DNA of 64,000 nt, from positions 1-64,000 of the forward strand of contig JALFDW010000016.1 of the NCBI GenBank assembly GCA_022778545.1, written 5' to 3'. This DNA is from a bacterium. Its GTDB lineage: Bacteria > Bacillota > Clostridia > Christensenellales > CAG-138. Below are positions 27,113 through 36,324 of this stretch, piece after piece (position 1 is the stretch's first letter; each line of letters opens with the position of its first letter). Both the position numbers and the translations under genes were made by a program. Under the pieces are notes generated by a model. That model worked only from the letters and a program-made list of their open reading frames with translations. It was not told the origin of the DNA and ran no database searches.

Positions 27113-27397
27113 TTATTCTACAACTGCGAGAATGTCGCTCTGGCGGACGATGGTGTATTCTTCGCCATCAAGCTTCACTTCAGTGCCCGCATACTTGGAA
27201 TAGATGACCTTGTCGCCGGTCTTGACATACATGGTGACTTCCTTGCCATCCACCATGCCGCCGGGGCCCACAGCGATGACTTCACTCATCTGGGGCTTTT
27301 CCTTGGCGCTTCCGGTCAGGATGATGCCGCTTTTGGTGGTTTCTTCTGCCGCCACGCTCTTGATGACGACGCGATCGAGTAAGGGTTTGAGTGTCAT
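27113..27397 (-). CDS. groES: Co-chaperonin GroES
   Basis: 94 residues beginning [20 protein letters not shown]. The mobile loop [24 protein letters not shown] and the C-terminal [17 protein letters not shown] are typical. It is the first gene of the groESL operon, preceded by CIRCE and a sigma-A promoter. Confidence 0.97.
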   Translation of the reverse strand: MTLKPLLDRVVIKSVAAEETTKSGIILTGSAKEKPQMSEVIAVGPGGMVDGKEVTMYVKTGDKVIYSKYAGTEVKLDGEEYTIVRQSDILAVVE

Positions 27398-27448
27398 AAT
27401 GCTTACAGCCTCCTTAAAGTATCTGAATGCTTTGGTTACGTTCTTTTG

Positions 27449-27475
27449 TTAGCACTCTCTTTGCCTGAGTGCTAA
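27449..27475 (-). promoter_or_regulatory. CIRCE operator (HrcA site)
   Basis: Perfect TTAGCACTC-N9-GAGTGCTAA, 51 bases upstream of groES. HrcA repressor binds CIRCE and releases it on heat shock. The element lies just downstream of the -10 box. Confidence 0.97.
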
Positions 27476-27485
27476 GCACGATAGT

Positions 27486-27514
27486 ATGATACTGCATGTG
27501 CCGGCGAATTTCAA
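27486..27514 (-). promoter_or_regulatory. groESL promoter
   Basis: Minus-strand TTGAAA (27509-27514), a 17-bp spacer and TATCAT (27486-27491). The transcription start falls at the edge of CIRCE. Confidence 0.75.
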
Positions 27515-27617
27515 GCGGCAAAGGCATGTTTTCACAATTGCTCCGCATTCTTCAAAATTTCCCTGCATCCGCCTGCAGGATCGCTCCTTTCTGTTGTGTT
27601 ATCATGATGCGCCGTGC

Positions 27618-27623
27618 TATACT
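27618..27623 (+). promoter_or_regulatory. -10 box of the dCMP deaminase gene
   Basis: TATACT at 27618-27623 with TTGTGT at 27594-27599, an 18-bp spacer. The hexamers are off-consensus at -35. Confidence 0.5.
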
Positions 27624-27655
27624 TTATGCAAAATCAGGCAACGCGGAGGCACGAA

Positions 27656-28114
27656 ATGAGCGAATGGTCAAAATGGGATAAGCGTTTCATGGACATGGCA
27701 AAAATGGTGGGGAGCTGGTCGAGCTGCTTCCAGCAGAACCGCCAGATCGGCGCCGTGATCGTGCGCAACAAGCGTATCATTACAACCGGCTACAACGGCG
27801 CGCCCGCGGGCGTAATGAGCTGCGTTGAGCGCGGAGAATGCCTCCGGCGCAAACTCAACATCCCTTCCGGTACACAGCATGAGCTCTGCTACGCCATCCA
27901 CGCGGAGCAGAACGCCATCATTCAGGCCGCAAAGCTCGGCATTTCCATTGAAGGGGCAACGCTTTACTGCACCCACCAGCCCTGCGTGATATGCGCAAAG
28001 ATGATTGTCAACTCCGGCATCGCCCGCGTGGTGTACGGTGAGGGCTACCCGGACGATTTCGCACTGCGCATCTTCGAGATGGCCGGCGTGGAGCTGCTGA
28101 AGTACGAACCATAA
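27656..28114 (+). CDS. dCMP deaminase family protein (ComEB-like)
   Basis: 152 residues from ATG 27656, which has GCGGAGG upstream. The zinc site of the cytidine/deoxycytidylate deaminase superfamily is complete: HAEQNAI (His and catalytic Glu) and CTHQPCVICAKM (two Cys). The N-terminal MSEWSKWDKRFMDMAKMVG and YNGAPAGVMSCVERGECLRR are typical of dCMP deaminases and ComEB. The probable reaction is dCMP to dUMP, feeding dTMP synthesis. It has no competence neighbours here. Confidence 0.92.
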   Translation: MSEWSKWDKRFMDMAKMVGSWSSCFQQNRQIGAVIVRNKRIITTGYNGAPAGVMSCVERGECLRRKLNIPSGTQHELCYAIHAEQNAIIQAAKLGISIEGATLYCTHQPCVICAKMIVNSGIARVVYGEGYPDDFALRIFEMAGVELLKYEP

Positions 28115-28157
28115 CCTGCCGAAAAAGCGAGAGCTTTTACTTTATTCTACATTCAAC

Positions 28158-28180
28158 GCGGGCGGCCATTGGCCGCCCGC
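28158..28180. terminator. GC-rich convergent terminator hairpin
   Basis: Perfect 10-bp stem GCGGGCGGCC / GGCCGCCCGC with a 3-base loop between the dCMP deaminase and RND genes, which converge here. T-runs are weak on both sides. Confidence 0.65.
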
Positions 28181-28207
28181 TGTCGTCTCTGTTCTAAAAC
28201 ATCCGTT

Positions 28208-31200
28208 TTAACTCTGAAGCTCCACAAGCTCTTCCTCCGCGACCTTACACAGCTCCTTTTTGTTCATCATGTCGTATATGACAGGCACAACGAAGAGCGT
28301 CAGCGCCGTTGCGTATACGAGGCCGCCGATGCACACGATCGCAATCGGCTGCATCATCTCCGTGCCCGTTCCGATGCCGAGCGCCATCACGATGAGGCCG
28401 AGGATGGTTGTGATGGAAGTCATCAGGATCGGGCGCATACGCGTCATCCCGGCCTCCACGATCGCCTCAACACGCCCCATGCCGGCAAGGCGAAGCTGGT
28501 TGATGTAATCCACGAGCACGATGCCATTGTTCACGATGACACCCACGAGCATCACGAAGCCGATCATGGCGATGATGCTGATGGTCTGGCCGCAGAGCAG
28601 CAGCGCGATGAGGCCGCCCGTGAACGCAAGCGGGATCGTGAACATCACAATGAACGGTGATTTCAGGGACTGGAACTGCGCCACCATGATAAAATACACA
28701 AGCAGCACGCCGAGGAGAAGCATCAGCGCAAGGTCTCCGAGCGAGCTCATGATCTGCTCGTTCTCTCCCTCAAAGGCATACGTTACGCCACTTGGCAGCT
28801 CCAAGTCGGAAAGCGCCTTCTCCGCAGCTCCCGTCACGAGCGTCACGTTATACCCGGGCGCGATCTCCGCACTCACAGTCAGATATCGTCGCTGATCGAT
28901 CCGCGAAATCGCGCTGAGCGTCTCCCCCTCCGTGATCGTGCAGATCTCACCGAGGGTTACCATCTCCTCCGTGCTGTCCCTGCCGGTCACGGTGAACGCA
29001 TAGCTGCAGATAGAATCCGGCGTCAGTTTCTGAACCGTATCCGCCGTCACGGCGATTTCATAAGTGTAGTCATCCACCGTGACCTCCGTCGCGCTTACTT
29101 CCGTCTGGAGCGCGGAAGCGATCTCCATATAGACCTGCGCTGTGGTCAGCCCCTTCTCCATGGCCGCGTTCTTATTCACCGTGAACTTGATAACGGGGGA
29201 AGGATCTTCGATGCCGTTTGAAACATTCACCGTGCCTTCCACGGCGGCAAGCCGTTCCGCGATGGCGTCGGCGCTCTCCTGGAGCGCATTGAGCTCGTTC
29301 CCATAAACGTTGATCGTCACGCCGGAGCCGCTGAGCGCAGTCATCGCGTTCATCATCGATCCGGAGCCCGCCGCATTGACTTCATAGGGCAGCCCCGCAG
29401 CCAACTCGTTGATGCGCGCCGCAACCTCGTTGCCGGAAAGCTGCCCGTCCTCGCGCACCGTAACGTAAATCGACACGGCATTCTGCTCCTCCGCCGCGCT
29501 CATCAGCCCGCCGGAAGAGAGCATCGCGCCCACAGTCTCCACACCTTCGATCTCGGAGATCATGGCGACCGTTTCATCCGCCGCCTTTTTCGTATCCTCA
29601 AGCTTCGTTCCCTCCGGCATCGTCAGGCTCACGGTGATTTGCGGCATATCCATTTTCGGCATGAAGATGAAGCCCTTCTGCACGGTCAGAACGATACTTC
29701 CCGCAAGCAGCAGCAGGCAGGCGAACAGGATGGCCGCCTTATGCCGCAGCGCGCCGCGCAGCAGCTTTCCATAGCCCCGCAGGAACTTTGCGAAGCCCCG
29801 CTGCGGCTTCGGCTCCGCCCTCCGGAGCATTTTGGATGACATTGCCGGCACGAGCGTCAGCGCAACGATCAGGCTGGCGAGCAGCGCATAGGCGATCGTA
29901 AGCGCCATGTCGGTAAAGAGCTGCCGCGTAAGCCCCTCCACGAATACGATCGGCAGGAACACGCAGACCGTTGTAAGCGTGGAGGAAGTGATGGCCGCCG
30001 CCACCTGCTTCGCACCGGAGACCGCCGCCTGCACCGCGGATGCGCCCTTGCTGCGGAGGCGGTAGATATTCTCAATCACAACGACCGAATTGTCCACCAG
30101 CATGCCGACCGCCACCGCAAGGCCGGAAAGCGAGATCATGTTGAGCGTCACGCCCGAAAAATACATCAGCACGAACGCGAACACCACGCTGATGGGGATC
30201 GAGCAAAGCGTAATGAACGTTGGCCTGAGATCCCGCAGGAACAGGAAGAGGATGATCACGGCAAACAGAGCGCCCCACAGGAGGCTCGAAAGGATGGAAT
30301 CCGTGATGATATAAATGTAGTCTCCCTGATCCATCAGCGGCACGAACGCAAGCCCTTCATATTTCTCCGAAAGGGCATCAAACTTTGCGCGGATGTTGTC
30401 CGAAACCTCTGCCGTAGCGGCGGTAGACTGCTTCTGGAAGGTGAGCATCACGCCATCGTTCCCGTTAATGCGGCTGTACAGAGTGGCAGCGTTATCCGTC
30501 ACAAACACGTCCGCCACATCCCGGAGGTAAATGGGATCCATCCCTTCCATGCCCGTGTCGAACAGGAGCAGGTTTTCCAGTTCCGCAAGCGTTTTGATCT
30601 CATCGCCCACGCTCACGAGCCAGCTTACGCCATCCTCCTCCACATAGCCCGCAGGCATCGCAAAATTCTGCGCCTTCAGAATGTTGGCGACCATCTCCAT
30701 CGTCACGATGTTATGCAGGTCCGCCTGCTTGAGCGCTTCCGCACGCGCTTCTTCCAGCTGGGCAAGGCCATCCTCCGCCTGCTCCAGCGCGTTCTCCAAT
30801 TCCTTTTCGCCGCTTTTCAGCTTTGCTGCGGCGCTGTTCAGCTGTTTTTCCGCATTCGCTTTTTCCGTTTCCAGCGTTTCAAGCGCTTCCTCCAGCTGGA
30901 GCTTGCCGCTGCTCAAGTCGCTCTTTGCGCTCTGCAAGGCGGAAATTCCGTCGTTGACCTGCGCAAGCCCCTCCTGGAGCTGCGCCGCAGCCGCAGGGAT
31001 ATCCTCCCGGGTCAGCCCCATGCCGGAAAGCACAGCGTCGACCTCAGCGAGCCCCGCATCCACGCCCGCAAGCGCCGCCTGCGCATCGGCATAAGCGGAT
31101 GTGGCGTCCGCACGGGTCAGGCCCTGCACCGAAAGCGCAAAATCCACCTGCGCAAGCGCGGCCTTTGCCGCCAGATATTCCGGCGCGGAGAAGAGCGCGG

Positions 31201-32251
31201 CGATCCGCTGCAGTTTTTCCTCCTCGCTCAGCGTCACGTCATTGCGGATGTCTTCCATCTCCGCTTCATACCGCGCCTCGACAGGCCCATACGTTTCAAT
31301 GACCTGCACAGCACCCGCAAGGGCATCCACCGTCTCCGCAAGCGTGATTCTTGTTGTTTCAAGCGTCGTGACGGTGCTTTGGAGCTCCGCAAGCTGCTCC
31401 TGCTGTGCCGTGAGAGAATCGCGCATGCTGCCAAGCTCCGCAAGCTCGGCATTGATCATCGCCGCTGCCGCGGCAAGCTCGCCCTGCTTATCCGCGATCT
31501 CCTCCCGCGCGGCTTCGGTTTGCGCTTCCAGCTCCTTCCGCCCGTCGCTCAGTTCCTTTTTGCCATCCTCGATCTTCTCCTGTCCCTCGCCGATCGCAAG
31601 CAGGGCATCGTCAAGCTCTGCCTGCGGCTCCTCAAACTCGGCATTGATCTTTTCAAACAGCTTTTCGTTGAGCGCATCGAGTTTTTCCTCGCTGATCACA
31701 ACGTTGAGGTTCTGCTCGATGACGCCGCTTGCGGTGATGCTCGCAACGCCTGTTGTCCCTTCAAGCTCCGGCAGGAGCGTATCCTCCACAAAGCTTGAAA
31801 GCGCCACATTGTCCATTCCCTCCACGGAAACAGCGGAGACCATCACCGGCAGCATGCTCGGGTTCATTTTGAGGATGCGCGGCGTGCCGACCGTATCCTC
31901 CCAGTTCCCCTCGACCTGGCTGACCTTTTGCAGGATATCCACCGTGATCGTATCCATGTTCACGTCCTCGTTGAATTCAAGGACGATGAGCGAGTAATTC
32001 TCCGCTGAAGTGGATGAGATCTCCTCGATGTTCTCAAGCGTCGCCATCGCCTGCTCAAGCGGCTTTGTGATGGCTGTTTCCACCTTCTCCGGCGTTGCGC
32101 CGGGGTAAGGCGTCATCACGATGATATACGGGAAATCCATGTTGGGCAGCAGGTCCGGCGTCATCCGCGTAAAAGCAACGACGCCGAGCACAAGCACCGC
32201 GATCACGGCCACAAAAACAGTAAGGGGGTTTTTTACGCTGAATTTTGACAT
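28208..32251 (-). CDS. RND-family efflux permease with long periplasm-side coiled-coil insertion
   Basis: 1347 residues from ATG 32251 (MSKFSVKNPLTVFVAVIAVLVLG), preceded by GAGGAG. It has the RND layout: an N-terminal helix, a large extracytoplasmic loop, helices 2-6 (PTFITLCSIPISVVFAFVLM, AVAVGMLVDNSVVVIENIYRLR) and the second half repeating the pattern (VMLVGVIVNNGIVLVDYINQLR). The paired Asp residues of helix 4 are not duplicated exactly as in AcrB but the VGMLVDNSVVV motif is kept. Between about residues 205 and 520 there is an Ala/Glu/Gln-rich coiled-coil insertion, found in RND proteins of Gram-positive bacteria that lack an outer membrane partner. Probable role is proton-driven export of a lipid or drug. 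It forms an operon with tetR upstream. Confidence 0.92.
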   Translation of the reverse strand: MSKFSVKNPLTVFVAVIAVLVLGVVAFTRMTPDLLPNMDFPYIIVMTPYPGATPEKVETAITKPLEQAMATLENIEEISSTSAENYSLIVLEFNEDVNMDTITVDILQKVSQVEGNWEDTVGTPRILKMNPSMLPVMVSAVSVEGMDNVALSSFVEDTLLPELEGTTGVASITASGVIEQNLNVVISEEKLDALNEKLFEKINAEFEEPQAELDDALLAIGEGQEKIEDGKKELSDGRKELEAQTEAAREEIADKQGELAAAAAMINAELAELGSMRDSLTAQQEQLAELQSTVTTLETTRITLAETVDALAGAVQVIETYGPVEARYEAEMEDIRNDVTLSEEEKLQRIAALFSAPEYLAAKAALAQVDFALSVQGLTRADATSAYADAQAALAGVDAGLAEVDAVLSGMGLTREDIPAAAAQLQEGLAQVNDGISALQSAKSDLSSGKLQLEEALETLETEKANAEKQLNSAAAKLKSGEKELENALEQAEDGLAQLEEARAEALKQADLHNIVTMEMVANILKAQNFAMPAGYVEEDGVSWLVSVGDEIKTLAELENLLLFDTGMEGMDPIYLRDVADVFVTDNAATLYSRINGNDGVMLTFQKQSTAATAEVSDNIRAKFDALSEKYEGLAFVPLMDQGDYIYIITDSILSSLLWGALFAVIILFLFLRDLRPTFITLCSIPISVVFAFVLMYFSGVTLNMISLSGLAVAVGMLVDNSVVVIENIYRLRSKGASAVQAAVSGAKQVAAAITSSTLTTVCVFLPIVFVEGLTRQLFTDMALTIAYALLASLIVALTLVPAMSSKMLRRAEPKPQRGFAKFLRGYGKLLRGALRHKAAILFACLLLLAGSIVLTVQKGFIFMPKMDMPQITVSLTMPEGTKLEDTKKAADETVAMISEIEGVETVGAMLSSGGLMSAAEEQNAVSIYVTVREDGQLSGNEVAARINELAAGLPYEVNAAGSGSMMNAMTALSGSGVTINVYGNELNALQESADAIAERLAAVEGTVNVSNGIEDPSPVIKFTVNKNAAMEKGLTTAQVYMEIASALQTEVSATEVTVDDYTYEIAVTADTVQKLTPDSICSYAFTVTGRDSTEEMVTLGEICTITEGETLSAISRIDQRRYLTVSAEIAPGYNVTLVTGAAEKALSDLELPSGVTYAFEGENEQIMSSLGDLALMLLLGVLLVYFIMVAQFQSLKSPFIVMFTIPLAFTGGLIALLLCGQTISIIAMIGFVMLVGVIVNNGIVLVDYINQLRLAGMGRVEAIVEAGMTRMRPILMTSITTILGLIVMALGIGTGTEMMQPIAIVCIGGLVYATALTLFVVPVIYDMMNKKELCKVAEEELVELQS

Positions 32252-32277
32252 TGAGGCTCCTCTCCCAGGCAAAAACT

Positions 32278-32895
32278 TTATTGATCATCCGGCAGAACAA
32301 CGCCGTGTTTTATCATCTCGAGCTTTCTGCTGAACTGCGCAAGGTATGCTTCCCGGTTTCCCGGGTCGGTAAAGACCCGCGCAATGGTGTTGCGCGCAAG
32401 CACAACAAGCGTGTCAAGCAGCAGGGCAACAGCCTCGTCCGAAGCATCCCGGAAGCGCTCCCGGTCAATGTAGGGCAGGCCCGATGCAACGATCGTGCGT
32501 TCGCCATCCATCATCTTTTCAAAAGAAAAGCGCCGGTTCATGCGCATGCAGGAAAACAGGTTGCGGCAAAGTGCTTCCCTGCCCTCTTCCATGCTGAATT
32601 CCACCGTGCGGACCACCGCCTTCTGCGCCGCCTTGAAAATGTCCAGCCGGCCCGCGCGGAACATTTGCTCCAGCATCTGCTCCATCATGCGGCAGTAATC
32701 GCCCATCAGGTATTCGATCAGGTCGTCTTTGTCCGCGAAATAATCATAAAAGCTGCCGCGCGGGATGCCGGCGGCCTTTACGATGCGGTTGATCGAAAGC
32801 GCATCATACGGCACGCTAGAAAGCTCCTCCCGCGCTGCGTTTATGATCCTCTGCTTTTTCTCCTCCGGTAAATTGAGAAAACGTTCGCTCGCCAT
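32278..32895 (-). CDS. TetR-family repressor of the RND pump
   Basis: 205 residues from ATG 32895, which has AAGGAG upstream. The N-terminal helix-turn-helix is typical: KQRIINAAREELSSVPYDAL, SINRIVKAAGIPRGSFYDYFADKDDLIEYL. The C-terminal ligand domain is unassigned. It lies 26 bases before the RND gene in the same direction. The promoter region carries repeated palindromes that fit self-repression and co-repression of the pump. Confidence 0.93.
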   Translation of the reverse strand: MASERFLNLPEEKKQRIINAAREELSSVPYDALSINRIVKAAGIPRGSFYDYFADKDDLIEYLMGDYCRMMEQMLEQMFRAGRLDIFKAAQKAVVRTVEFSMEEGREALCRNLFSCMRMNRRFSFEKMMDGERTIVASGLPYIDRERFRDASDEAVALLLDTLVVLARNTIARVFTDPGNREAYLAQFSRKLEMIKHGVVLPDDQ

Positions 32896-32908
32896 TTTTC
32901 TCCTTGCA

Positions 32909-33001
32909 TGACACCCTGTCATATGCGGATTTTAAAAAAGCCGACACCCTGTCGGCCAACGCTAACGCAGACATTATATGCGCACCCTGTGCTGCTGTCA
33001 A
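32909..33001 (-). promoter_or_regulatory. tetR-RND promoter with three CACCCTGTG-type operators
   Basis: Minus strand: TTGACA (32996-33001), a 17-bp spacer and TATAAT (32973-32978), a perfect consensus. Palindromes share the core ACCCTGT (plus strand): TGACACCCTGTCA at 32909-32921, GCCGACACCCTGTCGGC at 32940-32956, and the shorter GCACCCTGTGC at 32982-32992 inside the -35/-10 spacer. Centres are 33 and 39 bp apart. The first two lie downstream of the start point. These are likely TetR-protein binding sites; the assignment to the adjacent repressor is inference. Confidence 0.8.
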
Positions 33002-33066
33002 CGCGCGGCACAGTTATTTCACATTCGTTTGTATTTCAGTCTGTATTTGAGCGTTTGGATGCAGAA

Positions 33067-33092
33067 TGGGGCGCGCCCTGCGGCGCGCCCCA
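33067..33092 (-). terminator. Hairpin after the SH3b protein gene
   Basis: Perfect 11-bp stem TGGGGCGCGCC / GGCGCGCCCCA with a 4-base loop, 40 bases after the stop. The T-run is weak. Confidence 0.6.
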
Positions 33093-33131
33093 TAGTTTCA
33101 TTCAGTCGTTATTTTTCGTCCTGCTCCCATT

Positions 33132-34844
33132 TCAGTTCCAGTCGTTGCCGAGCGATACGCGGTGCAGCGACTCAAAGAAGCGAAGTGCATCGCTGCGGGT
33201 GAAGGAATACGAAACGCGGGCATAGAACAGCTCGTTTCCGTACCACCAATAAGCCTCGCTGTAATCAAGGGACTGGTGCTCGGTGAAATAATATGTGATC
33301 CCGCCCGAAACGAAGCGGTTCCAGTAACCGTAATTGTCCGGACACACATACGGGTTGCGGTACCAGATGAACGTCGCCTTATCGGAATTCGTCTGGCTGC
33401 GGAAGGTAACGGTCATGGTCTCCGAGCCGCTGAAGGAGAAATCATCCGTCCGGAACTCATAGCCGCGCGGCGGCTTCGTAACGTAGATCCGATCCAGTTT
33501 TTTAAACCCATAGGCGGAATTATCACGGTGCTCCCGCACGAAGGAAACAAGCGTGGAATCCGCCTCATCCAGCACGATATGCCACCAGTTAGTGCCGCCG
33601 TTGCTGCCGCTGCCGTTGCTTGCGCCCTGCCATTGCAGATAGCGACTCTGCACATATACCGCCTGCCCGTTGAGGTTGATGAGCGCCCAACCGTCAGAAA
33701 CCGAGAGCACCTGCACAAGAAGTCCCTTGAGCAGCGTGCCCGCGCTTGCATAGTTCGTGCCCGGGCCGCGGTAGGAGATCACGTTCTGCGTGGTGATGTA
33801 ATATCCCGCGGTCGTCGCACCGGGGTTCGGCGCAGTGCTCGTAGCCGTTGTGACATAATATGTAGGAATATAGGCCACGGCCTTATCCCATGCGATCATC
33901 GTCCAGGCGCCGACCGTGCCGAGGCAGTCGATGCGGGCGCCCTTCTGCAGCGTACCGGCCTTTGCATAGTTCGTGCCCGGCCCGTAATACGCCACGACGG
34001 ATGCGTTTGTGACGTTATAAACGGTCGTGCTTCCGCCGTTCGTATTCGATCCGGCTCCCTGCTTAAGGTATTTGAAGAACGCATAGCATTCCGTGCCTTT
34101 CCAGTTCACCTTGGCCCACTTGCCGGTCACGGAGATGAGCGTGACACTTTCACCCTTTTCCAACCAGCCGATGCGCGCATAGTTCGTGCCCGGCCCCTTG
34201 CGCAGATTCAGCGCGGTGGTGGCGTAATACTGTTTGCCGCCTGCTGTATTTGATCCATTGGAGTTCCCACCGTTATCGGAAGCAGGCGCAAGATACTTGA
34301 AAAACGCGTAGCACTCCGCGCCCTTCCAGCTGACTTTCGCCCAGTTGCCTTTTACGGAGATGAGCGTTACCTTCTCGCCCTTTTCCAGCCAGCCGATGCG
34401 CGCATAACTCGTGCCCGGCCCCTTGCGCAGGTTCAGCGCGGTGGTGGCGTAATACTGTTTTCCACCGGTGCTGCCCGCATTGCTGCCGGAATTTCCGCTG
34501 CCCTCAAGGTAAATGCCCCGCCCGACGATCGAAGTATCCATAACGGTGACAGAGCGCAGGAACGCGCTTGAAACATAGCCGTATGTACCGTTGCCGAGGC
34601 TGATCTCCGTCCAGTTCCCGCTCGTGCCTGTGCGGACGGCGACCGCCCCCGCCTGCAGCCAGCCGATGCGTGCATAGCTCGTTCCCGGCCCTTTGCGGAT
34701 GTTGACCGCCTCCGTCGCCTGCACATAACCTGTGGCGGCGGAAGTGTTGTACGGCGTGACCGCGGCAAACGCCGGAACGGAAAGCCCGAACAGCGTGACC
34801 GCCACAAGCAGCGCCGCAAGGATCGCTTTTGCATTTCGTTTCAT
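33132..34844 (-). CDS. Secreted protein with five SH3b repeats and an unknown C-terminal domain
   Basis: 570 residues from ATG 34844 (MKRNAKAILAALLVAVTLFG, signal peptide to about residue 27). Five bacterial SH3 units begin at about 40, 130, 205, 274 and 347, each with an xLRxGPGTxYARIGWL-type motif. Units 2 and 3 are nearly identical, indicating recent duplication. Gly/Ser/Asn linkers join them. The last 150 residues (from about 420) form an aromatic-rich domain I do not recognise. SH3b repeats bind peptidoglycan, so it is probably wall-anchored non-covalently. Start choice: AGGAGG lies 13 bases before this ATG and only 1 base before an upstream in-frame ATG at 34856, so either could be used. 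Confidence 0.85.
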   Translation of the reverse strand: MKRNAKAILAALLVAVTLFGLSVPAFAAVTPYNTSAATGYVQATEAVNIRKGPGTSYARIGWLQAGAVAVRTGTSGNWTEISLGNGTYGYVSSAFLRSVTVMDTSIVGRGIYLEGSGNSGSNAGSTGGKQYYATTALNLRKGPGTSYARIGWLEKGEKVTLISVKGNWAKVSWKGAECYAFFKYLAPASDNGGNSNGSNTAGGKQYYATTALNLRKGPGTNYARIGWLEKGESVTLISVTGKWAKVNWKGTECYAFFKYLKQGAGSNTNGGSTTVYNVTNASVVAYYGPGTNYAKAGTLQKGARIDCLGTVGAWTMIAWDKAVAYIPTYYVTTATSTAPNPGATTAGYYITTQNVISYRGPGTNYASAGTLLKGLLVQVLSVSDGWALINLNGQAVYVQSRYLQWQGASNGSGSNGGTNWWHIVLDEADSTLVSFVREHRDNSAYGFKKLDRIYVTKPPRGYEFRTDDFSFSGSETMTVTFRSQTNSDKATFIWYRNPYVCPDNYGYWNRFVSGGITYYFTEHQSLDYSEAYWWYGNELFYARVSYSFTRSDALRFFESLHRVSLGNDWN

Positions 34845-35031
34845 TTGGAATGACATACCTCCTTCGATTGATTTGTTGTGTTCCATCACGTTTTATCCCC
34901 TTGTGCTATGGCAACAGTATACCATTTCAGGAAAACCCTGTTTGTTAAGTTTCCAAGAACAATGCGGCTTCCACGCTTTGGAACTTCTGTGTTCCAGTTT
35001 GCGCTCTGCCCACACGGTTTATGCGGCGGCT

Positions 35032-36324
35032 TCACATCCTGTTTACGATGCCCGCAAACAGCATCCCGCCCTCTGCGCTGATGTAATACAGGAACGGGCG
35101 GTTAAGGATCATATCCGCCCTGCCGGTAGGCATAGGCGCGCCCACATAATCGATCCGCGTATAACCCGCCGCCTCTATGCCATCCTCGTTTACGCTGATA
35201 TGCGCCTGCTGCCGCACGCCGCTCACCCAAAGCGGCATTTCACATTCCGCGTTCAGCAGCGCGGAAAAATCCGCCTGTTCCCGGTCGAACGCCGCCGTGA
35301 CGCCCATCGCCCGCAGCGCGGAGGCAAGATCCGTATCCGACGCATAGTCGAATTTGGGAATCTGCCACACCACCTCGCCCACGCCGCCTTCGCAGTTTCC
35401 GGAAGCGATCGCGTCAAGCGCGGCTTCGTCCGCAAGCAGGTCATATGGCGTACAGCCCGCATCCGGCAGGATGAATACCATCGTGCCGTGTTTGAGCGAA
35501 AGGGAGGAGATCGTCGCTCCCACGCTGCCGTTTTCGTACCGGGAGAAGGCATGGATGCTATAAGTAGCGTTCAGGAAGTCACATTCCGTTTCGCTGCCAT
35601 CCGCATTGTGGAACGCAGCCGCCTCCGTTTTGCCGGCATCGAAGCGGTTCGCCCATTCATCCTTATAATATATGGTAGTAAGGAGCATCAGTGCGGTCAG
35701 CGGATCCGGCGCAAGTGTGGCCGCGTCGCCAAGCGCACCGTTCGTGTACTCCCGCACCCAGGCCGCAAGCCGCTCCGCAGCATCATCCTCCGAAAAATCC
35801 GTCCGCCACAGCTCGAAGCCGCAGCGGTCTGCAAGCGTTTGCGCCGCCTTTTCGTCCAGCGCATCCGCAAAAGCATCCGCCAGCCAAAACGATCCTGCAA
35901 CCTTCAGCCTGCCCATCGCGTCGTCGATGTTCATGTTGTGCAGGAGCTTCGGCGTTTCCGTTTCGATCATGGCCTGCTCCATGCCAAGCGCGCGCAGCAG
36001 TTCTTCCCGTGTTTCCCCCTTCGCCGCGCCCGCGAGCGCCGCCATAGCAAAATACAGGCTCACCGGAGAGATGATCGCGTTCTCCGTGCTCTCCGCGTCA
36101 AGCCCTTCCCGCGCAGCGCGCACACAGAATGTGCGGAGCGCATCCCGATAGCTCTCTGCAAGCTTCTCCCGTTCCCCAATGGGGCCTCCGTCCTTCTTCA
36201 TGCCGCGCACGGCAGTTGCGTTTGGAGCCGCGATGCACACCGCACCATCCACATTTGGGTGCGCCGTGCAGCCCAGGAGCAGTGCCGCCGCCAAAAGCAG
36301 GGACAATAAGCGCGAACGTTTCAT
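35032..36324 (-). CDS. Serpin-family serine protease inhibitor, lipoprotein
   Basis: 430 residues. The lipobox LLLGC (Cys19) follows MKRSRLLSLLLAAA, so the protein is anchored outside the membrane. The serpin core is clear: NAIISPVSLYFAMAALAGAAKGETREELLRALG, LLTTIYYKDEW, and the shutter and breach strands. The reactive-centre hinge is in the stretch starting NEDGIEAAGYTRIDYVG, followed by the conserved NRPFLYYI. The hinge is close to the inhibitory pattern (E-x-G-x-E-A-A), so it may be active. The P1 residue cannot be assigned from sequence. Its likely targets are proteases of the host or of neighbours. Confidence 0.92.
   Translation of the reverse strand: MKRSRLLSLLLAAALLLGCTAHPNVDGAVCIAAPNATAVRGMKKDGGPIGEREKLAESYRDALRTFCVRAAREGLDAESTENAIISPVSLYFAMAALAGAAKGETREELLRALGMEQAMIETETPKLLHNMNIDDAMGRLKVAGSFWLADAFADALDEKAAQTLADRCGFELWRTDFSEDDAAERLAAWVREYTNGALGDAATLAPDPLTALMLLTTIYYKDEWANRFDAGKTEAAAFHNADGSETECDFLNATYSIHAFSRYENGSVGATISSLSLKHGTMVFILPDAGCTPYDLLADEAALDAIASGNCEGGVGEVVWQIPKFDYASDTDLASALRAMGVTAAFDREQADFSALLNAECEMPLWVSGVRQQAHISVNEDGIEAAGYTRIDYVGAPMPTGRADMILNRPFLYYISAEGGMLFAGIVNRM

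Noticed and set aside
33132..34844. Regular sequence repeats that could be read as CRISPR
   Set aside because: They are codon-level repeats of SH3b domains, about 225 bp apart, not short repeats with unique spacers. I saw no CRISPR array in the window.
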